Origin: Planctomycetota bacterium
GTDB lineage: Bacteria; Planctomycetota; GCA-002687715; DRQF01
Reading direction: 5' to 3'
Length of the DNA stretch: 5,452 nt
Assembly (NCBI GenBank): GCA_015485455.1
Contig: WFTN01000258.1
Coordinates: forward strand, 1 to 5,452
The translations under genes were made by a program, and so were the position numbers. The first letter of the stretch is position 1. Each line of letters opens with the position of its first letter. Shown here one piece after another: positions 1 through 4,580 of the stretch. Under the pieces are notes generated by a model. The model saw nothing but the letters and a program-made list of their open reading frames with translations. It was not told the origin of the DNA and ran no database searches.

Positions 1-170
1 GATTAGGGCTTGGCGAAACTGATGTCGATGAAGGCTCGACCATGACGACATTGGCGCTGGCCGGAGACCATCCCTCAAACACCCAAGCCCACCTTCTGAA
101 CGTCTCTGTGAGTTCTCTGTTTTCGTGGCGAATTGTTGCAGACGCCTTGACTCTCAGTTCAGCTGGTTTA
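1..170. other. Left-edge stretch with open frames but no recognised gene
   Basis: No gene is recognised here. On the plus strand a frame is open from position 3 to the stop at 252-254, with an ATG at 42 and no ribosome binding site that I can see. On the minus strand a different frame, readable as TVVHEDLSTISWRQLV and onward, is open from about 250 to the window edge. Neither product resembles a family I know. The two frames are antisense to each other, so at most one is real. The minus-strand one could be a frameshifted continuation of the transposase remnant at 171-419, but I could not align it to that family. Confidence 0.2.
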
Positions 171-419
171 TCAGACGCGACGAGTTGTCGCCACGAAATC
201 GTGGATAGGTCCTCGTGGACAACAGTGCTCGGCCCAGACCTTGATCATCCGTGACAGAAGAGTCCTGAAGACGCGATCACTGTCCTCCAGCGTTGCTAGT
301 TTCTTCCCGCGTTTCAGTACAATGAGTTGTTGTTTCAAGGCGACTTTTTCGAGGGCGAGCCGATGACAGTCGGTGGCAGCGAAAAGAAGTGCTGCGATGA
401 TGTGGTTCAGAAAATGCAT
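171..419 (-). pseudogene. Remnant of an integrase-type (rve) transposase, N-terminal part only
   Basis: The reading frame begins with an ATG at 419 (an earlier in-frame TTG lies at 434) and gives about 82 residues starting MHFLNHIIAALLF. The stretch RLALEKVALKQQLIVLKRGKK, then LEDSDRVFRTLLSRMIKVWAEH, closely follows the N-terminal region of integrase-core transposases, typically 'LALENLALRQQLAVLKR...DRxFWxLLSRxWxDW'. In that family this region is followed by a '(V/I)KPETVxRWHRxGF' segment and a roughly 200-residue DDE catalytic domain. Here the similarity stops after WAEH, and the frame reads unrelated residues to a stop at 171-173. A second frame gives ALLSTRTYPRFRG at the same place, which could be a decayed frameshifted version of the next segment. 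No DDE motifs are visible before the window edge. It is best read as a dead fragment of a former insertion sequence. The family assignment rests on remembered consensus, not on a search. Confidence 0.55.
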
Positions 420-548
420 GGCGGAGCATATCAACTGAAGATTGACTTCAAGCTGGGGCAGATGTACCGTGAAATTCGAAACGCGTAGGTCGTTTCAGTG
501 TCGGCGTTTTGAATAAACGGTAGGCATAGGGCAACAGCAAAGTCTCAA

Positions 549-659
549 GTGGACAGAATAGTCCGAATATTGCTGAAGCCAATCCTGGTGATTTTAAGTG
601 CCATTTGGTTTATCGGTGACGGTGATGTGTTGTCTACTTGCGCCCGACAATTCCGGTAG
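549..659 (+). CDS. Doubtful 36-codon hydrophobic small ORF
   Basis: A frame opening with GTG at 549 encodes 36 residues ending at a TAG at 657-659. Residues 4-21 (IVRILLKPILVILSAIWF) are strongly hydrophobic with two basic residues, like a single short membrane helix, followed by GDGDVL and a polar tail. No purine-rich ribosome binding site precedes the GTG, and the frame has no ATG start. It could be a tiny membrane peptide, the end of a decayed gene, or chance. I do not recognise it. Confidence 0.12.
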   Translation: MDRIVRILLKPILVILSAIWFIGDGDVLSTCARQFR

Positions 660-751
660 GTCGCGAGTTGAAAGATGAATCGCTTCAATAGTGCTAATTT
701 TGAGCTTGTTTGTTTCGATGAATTCATGACTGCAAAGCCTTTCATCAAGTT

Positions 752-756
752 GAGGA
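752..756 (+). promoter_or_regulatory. Ribosome binding site that favours the ATG at 764
   Basis: GAGGA at 752-756 lies 1 nt before the ATG at 758 but 7 nt before the in-frame ATG at 764. The second spacing is the normal one, so the start MTIEQRMERL at 764 is preferred over MKMTIEQ at 758. Confidence 0.5.
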
Positions 757-763
757 TATGAAG

Positions 764-1483
764 ATGACAATTGAACAAAGAATGGAACGTCTTGAGAAGC
801 AAGTTGGCAAATACCGGAAACTGACTGCATTGCTGTCTATGTTTGTTTGTGTCGTCGTGACAACCGGAGCAGTTCAAGACATGGACCCTAAGGATGTGAT
901 GTTCCGAAATATCAAATGCAATCAAATTCAAATCTTGGACGCAGAAAAAAATGAACGAATCACCCTCGATCCAGGTGATAAAGTCAAAGCGAGTTTTGTC
1001 ACGGCCAAAAGCAGTTGTGGCAAATGGAGCAGCTCGTTGGGTGAGGCGGGATTGTTCATCGGGAACGATAAACATGAGCTCTTTGCCGCCAGAGCTGACA
1101 CCCTGAAGCTTCCAGGTATTCGACTATCACACAAGAATGGTCTCGGAAAAATCGAAGTTCTTCGTGAAGAGATGAGAAAAGACAAGAGTCCCGGTTCATT
1201 CTTTCTCCCCAAGATCCCACAGGTAGTGCTCGCAGCAACTCCAAAAGGTGGTGCCATCGGGATTCTGCAATTCAGACCGGATGAATCGAAGCCAAATGAT
1301 CTAAGAGCGGCGAAAAGTGACTTAATGATTTTTCTTGGTCCGTCAAATTCGGGTGGCGCGATTAGTCTCTACAACAAGACCAATGAGTCTATCGTTGACA
1401 TCAAGGCTGACGAATATGGCAATGGGTACGTTGGAGTTTATGATCGCAAGGGTAAGGGCAGGGCTTTGAAGCCTGGAAATTGA
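764..1483 (+). CDS. Membrane-anchored beta-repeat protein of unknown function
   Basis: The product is 239 residues from the ATG at 764 (241 from the alternative ATG at 758). Residues 3-17 (IEQRMERLEKQVGKY) form a short amphipathic, probably coiled-coil segment. Residues 20-37 (LTALLSMFVCVVVTTGAV) are one hydrophobic helix. The N-terminus is therefore probably cytoplasmic and the rest outside the membrane, although a signal-peptide reading is possible. The outer part is rich in short beta-like units punctuated by glycine: RNIKCNQIQILDAEKNERI near 48-66, GEAGLFIGNDKHELFAARAD near 93-112, GAISLYNKTNESIVDIKADEYGNG at 198-221, then GYVGVYDRKGKGRAL. The pattern 'G(A/Y)(I/V)x(L/V)Y(N/D)(K/R)xxx' recurs and suggests a small stacked beta structure. 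I recall similar short anchored proteins from planctomycetes, but I know of no function. It has no cotranscribed neighbour: the flanking genes are a transposase remnant upstream and an insertion sequence downstream. The gene looks intact. Confidence 0.75.
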   Translation: MTIEQRMERLEKQVGKYRKLTALLSMFVCVVVTTGAVQDMDPKDVMFRNIKCNQIQILDAEKNERITLDPGDKVKASFVTAKSSCGKWSSSLGEAGLFIGNDKHELFAARADTLKLPGIRLSHKNGLGKIEVLREEMRKDKSPGSFFLPKIPQVVLAATPKGGAIGILQFRPDESKPNDLRAAKSDLMIFLGPSNSGGAISLYNKTNESIVDIKADEYGNGYVGVYDRKGKGRALKPGN

Positions 1484-1540
1484 AAGCGAAGTTGAACCTT
1501 TCTTGGCGCTCTAGTTCACGGCGGGTGTGCTGCCCGTTAA

Positions 1541-1559
1541 TCTAATCCGCTAAATTAGA
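1541..1559. repeat. Small inverted repeat after the membrane-protein gene
   Basis: TCTAAT at 1541-1546 is complementary to ATTAGA at 1554-1559, with a 7-nt loop, 58 bp after the stop at 1481-1483. The stem is AT-rich and no T-run follows, so it is a poor candidate for an intrinsic terminator. A GC-rich imperfect hairpin immediately before it, about 1519-1537 (ACGG ... CCCGT with one bulged base), could stack with it. The remainder of the 1484-1684 spacer shows nothing I can assign. Confidence 0.25.
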
Positions 1560-1684
1560 CCGCGTTTCGACCTTGCGAGTTTCGACGATATCACGATCGC
1601 CGATGACGGACGATTTGATCTTGGAAGCTCGTAGCGTGCAAAATAGGTCGACCTCGATTCGGTTGTGCATCCCGAAAACCCATG

Positions 1685-1706
1685 AGACCCTTCCCGGGGG
1701 CGCTGT
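1685..1706 (+). repeat. Left terminal inverted repeat of the IS5-family element
   Basis: This pairs with 2768-2789 in inverted orientation, 17 of 22 positions identical. The innermost ten bases, GGGGCGCTGT, are identical at both ends. The mismatches cluster in the outer half. Confidence 0.6.
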
Positions 1707-1752
1707 TGCAACAAAGAACCTGAAGCCAGAGCAGTAGCTCCAACTGTCCATT

Positions 1753-2700
1753 TCAGCTCGCACTCTTGACAGAAATTGGTCGCCCTGCAGCCAGCATCTC
1801 ATTCAGAATATTGCACGCCAATATCGCTTCGGTTTCTTGAGTCTCTGGGATTCTTGATCTCATCTGTGGTCCGATGATTTTCTTGTATCTAAAGAACGTG
1901 TTCTCGACTTTCCCTTGCCGATGGTAATCGGCTTCCTTCTTCCATTTTCGACGACCGACTTTCTTCACCCGTCGGACGGTTTTGTTTCTGTTCCTGGAAC
2001 CACTCTTGTTGACCCGCGCTCCCTTGATTGGCGGCACCACAACATTGGCTCCTACGTCTTTCGCCACGTCATATATTTCACGAGAATCGTAGGCCGGATC
2101 GCCGACAACGCACTTGGTTCTGTTTCCGACTTGTTTGATCATTTTCACGCCAGTCTTAGCGTCATCGATATTGGAATCGGTCAACTTCTGCGCAACAATA
2201 TTGCCAAGGCCATCAACACCCAGGTGAAGCTTCTTCCAGCCCTGGCGACCTCTCTCACCATGTTTGGCGGCAGCCCACTGACCCTGACCAACTATGGATA
2301 GACCGGTACTGTCGATGATTAAATCGATGGGGCCGTCGTTTCTTGGCGCACGAAGTTTGACCGTAAGAATCTTGCTGCGCCGAGAAAGCGTCGTGTGGTC
2401 CGGGACGTCCAAGTGAAGTCCCATGAGTTCAAACATCGATGAGACGAAGCCTTCGGTTTGTCGGAGGGGGAGATGGAAGACGAGGCCCAAAGTGAGCGCA
2501 GTTTTGATCGCCAAGTCAGAGAACTTGGCTTGTCCACCGCGCTTCCCAGAGGGCTTGGCGCTCCAATTCTTGATGACAGATGAGCTAATCCAAAACGTGA
2601 TGCTGCCACGTTTGATGAGCGCTTGATCGTATTCGGCGGAGTTGGACACGCGATATTTGGTTTTGTAAGGTGGGTGGACTCGGGAACGTTTGGGCAACAT
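1753..2700 (-). CDS. IS5-family DDE transposase, full length
   Basis: The 315-residue protein is a cut-and-paste transposase that would bind the element's ends and catalyse its excision and insertion. The N-terminal part has the IS5/IS903-type block YDQALIKRGSITFWI (24-38), a GGQAKFSDLAIKTALTLGLVFHLPLRQTEGF region (55-85) and VPDHTTLSRR (99-108). The DDE residues are readable: D130 in LIIDSTGLS, D201 in VVGDPAYDS, and E266 in HRQGKVENTFFRYKKIIG, with K273 seven residues after the glutamate. The family signature Y-x2-R-x3-E-x6-K normally has arginine three residues after the tyrosine (YHRR...). Here that position is Q262, with R261 beside it, a possible weakening of activity. The C-terminal ILACNILNEM matches the family ending. 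The start is ATG at 2698-2700, supported by AGGAG eight bases upstream. The gene is intact and fills nearly the whole element. Confidence 0.93.
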   Translation of the reverse strand: MLPKRSRVHPPYKTKYRVSNSAEYDQALIKRGSITFWISSSVIKNWSAKPSGKRGGQAKFSDLAIKTALTLGLVFHLPLRQTEGFVSSMFELMGLHLDVPDHTTLSRRSKILTVKLRAPRNDGPIDLIIDSTGLSIVGQGQWAAAKHGERGRQGWKKLHLGVDGLGNIVAQKLTDSNIDDAKTGVKMIKQVGNRTKCVVGDPAYDSREIYDVAKDVGANVVVPPIKGARVNKSGSRNRNKTVRRVKKVGRRKWKKEADYHRQGKVENTFFRYKKIIGPQMRSRIPETQETEAILACNILNEMLAAGRPISVKSAS

Positions 2701-2708
2701 GATTTAGT

Positions 2709-2713
2709 CTCCT
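2709..2713 (-). promoter_or_regulatory. Shine-Dalgarno of the transposase gene
   Basis: On the minus strand AGGAG, within AAGAGGAGA, precedes the ATG at 2700 by 8 nt. This fixes the start MLPKRSRVHP. It lies inside the insertion sequence, so translation signals travel with the element. Confidence 0.7.
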
Positions 2714-2767
2714 CTTGGTGTCGAGGGGTTTATCGGCATTCCGGCCCTGGCTGCAGGGGTTCACACG

Positions 2768-2789
2768 ACAGCGCCCCTCCGAAAGGCCT
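2768..2789 (-). repeat. Right terminal inverted repeat of the IS5-family element
   Basis: Read on the minus strand this begins AGGCCTTTCGG and ends in the perfect shared core GGGGCGCTGT. It is the partner of 1685-1706. The segment directly inside it diverges from the left end for about ten bases and then matches again (AACCCCTGCAGCCAGGGC against AACCTGAAGCCAGAGC). Confidence 0.6.
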
Positions 2790-2842
2790 ATTTCGAGGTT
2801 GGGGATTTGGTTTTACAGTTCTTAGATCGAAGGTCCTAATCC

Positions 2843-2915
2843 ACGAGCACCTGCCAGCTATCGATTCGTGCCTATGTTGAAGATAGCGCAAGGCAATCCG
2901 GTGACGGGTGCTCGT
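2843..2915 (-). repeat. Nested inverted repeat just downstream of the methyltransferase gene
   Basis: Three co-linear complementary pairs are nested. ACGAGCACC at 2843-2851 pairs perfectly with GGTGCTCGT at 2907-2915. TGCC at 2852-2855 pairs with GGCA at 2892-2895. GCTATC at 2857-2862 pairs with GATAGC at 2882-2887. Together they could fold into one long bulged hairpin of about 73 nt, beginning 12 nt after the methyltransferase stop codon in its direction of transcription. The position suits a transcript-end structure, but no T-run follows on the minus strand, so a classical intrinsic terminator is not supported. It could be an RNA-stabilising 3' structure, a small structured RNA, or a recombination scar next to the insertion sequence. 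Confidence 0.4.
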
Positions 2916-2927
2916 CAATTGAAATCG

Positions 2928-4448
2928 TCAGGCGGTGGCTGTCTGTTGAGTAGGGCTTGAATCTCGCGAGACATGAGGCTCCCAACCATCGGGTGTCAAT
3001 TCGCACATTCGGAAGCGAGTTGATTCACAAAGGGACTCTGCAATTTTGCGGGCAATTGCGTAGGCGAACAAGGGTGGGATGGCATTCCCGATTTGACGAA
3101 AGGCCGGATTCATTGGACCCTGGAAGAGAAAGCCGTCAGGAAATGACTGGAGGCGGGCGGCTTCTCGGACAGAAATTACTCGAGCTTGTTCCGAATCGAA
3201 ATGGATGTGTGAGTAGCTGTCTTTTCCAAGATGAGCCATGAGAGTGCGCGCTGGCGCATCTGATTCCATTTTCCGCCACTTGTTTGGAAACTTCGTTGCG
3301 TCGTATGGAGGGACCGTGTGGCGTCGCATCGAACCAATTTCTTCGTCAGTCGGACACCGTCCCTGGATTCGTTTGAACTGCCGGATTGCCGCGTCAAAAA
3401 TGGCAAGCGCGTGTGCGTGTGCTTCAGGATATTGGTCGCCTGGGTTCATTTGCTTGAAAATCTCCCAGTCTCGCGGGAGGTACCTTGTGACGTGGTCAAG
3501 TATTCCAGTTGCGTTTTCGAATCCCGGCCACTTGCGCATTAGTTTTCCGTAGTTTGTGCGGGCTGCGCCTGGATATATCGCAAGTTGATCGAATCGACGG
3601 GGTCCCTTCTTATCCAAGCCTCGTAGGTGATGAGTGATTGGTGGGAGATCACTAATCGCCTGTTTAGTTGTGACAGCCCGCGCAAGGCCACCTATAGGAG
3701 TTGGTGGGGTCAAGAATGCGCTCCCTGTCAGTCTCTTCCCGAGATTCTTCATGGCGACAGCCCGTGTTCCCGAATAACCAACGGGAAGTTTGTGAGATCT
3801 TGTCGGAACTGGTAACTCAGGGACAGTGCCGACAGCCGAATGGATCGCAATGAGGATCATCCTGTCTCGCATCTGAGGTACCCCGTAGTGAACCGCGTTG
3901 AGAATCGAGTAGCGCACTCTATAGCCGTTCTTAGTGAGGACATCTGCGACTTGTTCGGCTACGTTTTCTCCACCGTGATTCATGACATCCGGAACGTTTT
4001 CCATCACCACCACGAGCGGCTTGAGCTTCAGAACAAAGTCGAGATACTGCCGAAACAATGATGTCCGAGTGTCGTGCAGAAACGCTCGGGGATGATCCAG
4101 GACTTCGCGAAGCTTTGCCCTCCCCACTCGGGCGAAAGACTGGCAAGGTGGGCCACCCACGATTACATCGATCGCTTCTTCGGGCTTCATGTCGGGAACG
4201 AGTTCTTGAACGAATTCAAGTGGATCAAGTTGAGTAATGTCGTGCGGCACGGCATGGAACTCGTCATCATTAAAGAAATTGATGGAATGAGTTCTTGCCG
4301 CGGCTTTGTCAATCTCGATTCCTCCCGCAATTTCGAATCCGGCCAATTGAAAACCCACAGAGAAACCTCCTGACCCAGCAAAAAGGTCGAGAACTCTGGG
4401 GCAGTGGCCCTTCTTAAGACGAGTGATCTTGGTTTTGGCGGTCTTCAT
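2928..4448 (-). CDS. DNA cytosine-5 methyltransferase (Dcm/M.HhaI-type, PF00145)
   Basis: The 506-residue enzyme transfers a methyl group from S-adenosylmethionine to carbon 5 of cytosine in a specific DNA sequence. All main motifs are present and in order: motif I DLFAGSGGFSVGF (21-33, cofactor binding); EID 45-47 (motif II); GGPPCQSFA (98-106) with catalytic Cys102; ENVPDV (150-155) with Glu150; QMRDRMILIA (192-201, motif VIII); RTLMAHLGKDSYSHI (401-415) and REAARLQSFPDGF (428-440) around motif IX; and QIGNAIPPLFAYAIA (452-466, motif X). The region between motifs VIII and IX, about 200 residues, should be the target-recognition part. It is large and not one whose specificity I can predict. 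The track-like TTG at 4451 is rejected in favour of ATG 4448 because AAGGGA lies at proper distance. The gene follows the DUF3883 gene on the same strand after 132 bp. No HTH extension or Vsr nuclease is seen. The role is probably modification in a restriction-type or regulatory module. Confidence 0.95.
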   Translation of the reverse strand: MKTAKTKITRLKKGHCPRVLDLFAGSGGFSVGFQLAGFEIAGGIEIDKAAARTHSINFFNDDEFHAVPHDITQLDPLEFVQELVPDMKPEEAIDVIVGGPPCQSFARVGRAKLREVLDHPRAFLHDTRTSLFRQYLDFVLKLKPLVVVMENVPDVMNHGGENVAEQVADVLTKNGYRVRYSILNAVHYGVPQMRDRMILIAIHSAVGTVPELPVPTRSHKLPVGYSGTRAVAMKNLGKRLTGSAFLTPPTPIGGLARAVTTKQAISDLPPITHHLRGLDKKGPRRFDQLAIYPGAARTNYGKLMRKWPGFENATGILDHVTRYLPRDWEIFKQMNPGDQYPEAHAHALAIFDAAIRQFKRIQGRCPTDEEIGSMRRHTVPPYDATKFPNKWRKMESDAPARTLMAHLGKDSYSHIHFDSEQARVISVREAARLQSFPDGFLFQGPMNPAFRQIGNAIPPLFAYAIARKIAESLCESTRFRMCELTPDGWEPHVSRDSSPTQQTATA

Positions 4449-4452
4449 CAAA

Positions 4453-4458
4453 TCCCTT
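4453..4458 (-). promoter_or_regulatory. Ribosome binding site deciding the methyltransferase start
   Basis: On the minus strand AAGGGA at 4458-4453 is followed by four bases and then ATG at 4448. The adjacent in-frame TTG at 4451 would leave only one base of spacing, so ATG 4448 is the likely start. Confidence 0.5.
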
Positions 4459-4470
4459 AATGATTCCTTT

Positions 4471-4523
4471 GACTTGAGGTCTGCTTACTTGTTCCAAGTA
4501 ACGCTTGAAAGACCACTTAAGTC
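4471..4523 (-). promoter_or_regulatory. Nested palindrome upstream of the methyltransferase: candidate operator or leader hairpin
   Basis: The inner part is TTACTTG (4485-4491), a 3-nt centre TTC, and CAAGTAA (4495-4501): a perfect 7-bp-arm palindrome. It is enclosed by a second pair, GACTTGAGGTC (4471-4481) and GACCACTTAAGTC (4511-4523), which pair as GACTT/AAGTC and GGTC/GACC around a small internal loop. The whole lies in the 132-bp gap between the DUF3883 gene and the methyltransferase, 22 bp before the latter's start codon and 13 bp before its ribosome binding site. On the minus strand the outer arm creates TTGACT (4525-4520), a good -35-like hexamer, but no convincing -10 follows. It may be a protein-binding operator overlapping a promoter, or an RNA hairpin affecting translation. 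Confidence 0.4.
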
Positions 4524-4580
4524 AAGGGCATGTTGCGGAGAAACTGCTTCAGCATCGTATTGTCGAAAGGGGACACTGTC

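Larger units (their letters stand above)
435..763. other. Intergenic region, about 330 bp, no convincing gene
   Basis: This lies between the transposase remnant and the membrane-anchored protein gene. It contains a 6-bp inverted repeat, GAAACG at 478-483 with CGTTTC at 491-496, and a 5-bp one, CGTTT at 505-509 with AAACG at 515-519. One short hydrophobic frame (549-659) is listed separately. A minus-strand frame across 545-1075 runs antisense to the downstream gene and has no family resemblance. The promoter of the downstream gene presumably lies here. A TTGAAA at 668-673 is the only -35-like match and has no good -10 partner. Confidence 0.5.
1685..2789 (-). mobile_element. IS5-family insertion sequence, about 1.1 kb
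   Basis: The element is delimited by imperfect terminal inverted repeats. Positions 1685-1706 and the complement of 2768-2789 match at 17 of 22 positions, including a perfect inner core GGGGCGCTGT (1697-1706 against 2768-2777). A further subterminal match, AACC..TGxAGCCAGxGC, lies just inside both ends (1717-1732 and the complement of 2747-2762). The element carries one full-length transposase gene reading leftwards. The length of about 1105 bp is normal for the IS5 family. The flanks 1681-1684 (CATG) and 2790-2793 (ATTT) do not form a target-site duplication. Either the ends are a few bases off, the insertion is old, or the flanks have recombined. The exact outer boundary is uncertain: the conservative limits are 1697-2777. 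Confidence 0.7.

Noticed and set aside
545..1075. Minus-strand frame of 176 codons
   Set aside because: It lies antisense to the well-supported gene at 764-1483, has no family resemblance and no ribosome binding site that I can see.
928..1257. Minus-strand frame of 109 codons inside the membrane-protein gene
   Set aside because: It is a shadow of the plus-strand gene, with low-complexity composition typical of antisense translation.
1542..1802. Minus-strand frame of 86 codons across the left end of the insertion sequence
   Set aside because: It spans the terminal repeat and overlaps the transposase end in another frame; no recognisable domain.
1915..2301. Plus-strand frame of 128 codons
   Set aside because: Antisense shadow of the transposase gene.
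2843..2915. Integron attC recombination site
   Set aside because: The outer arms lack the conserved GTTRRRY/RYYYAAC core sites, and no integrase or cassette array is present.
2843..2915. Intrinsic terminator for the methyltransferase transcript
   Set aside because: The stem is long and bulged, and no run of T follows it on the minus strand.
2730..2918. Minus-strand frame of 62 codons between the methyltransferase and the transposase
   Set aside because: It crosses the right terminal repeat of the insertion sequence and the nested inverted repeat; its composition is not protein-like and it has no homology I recognise.
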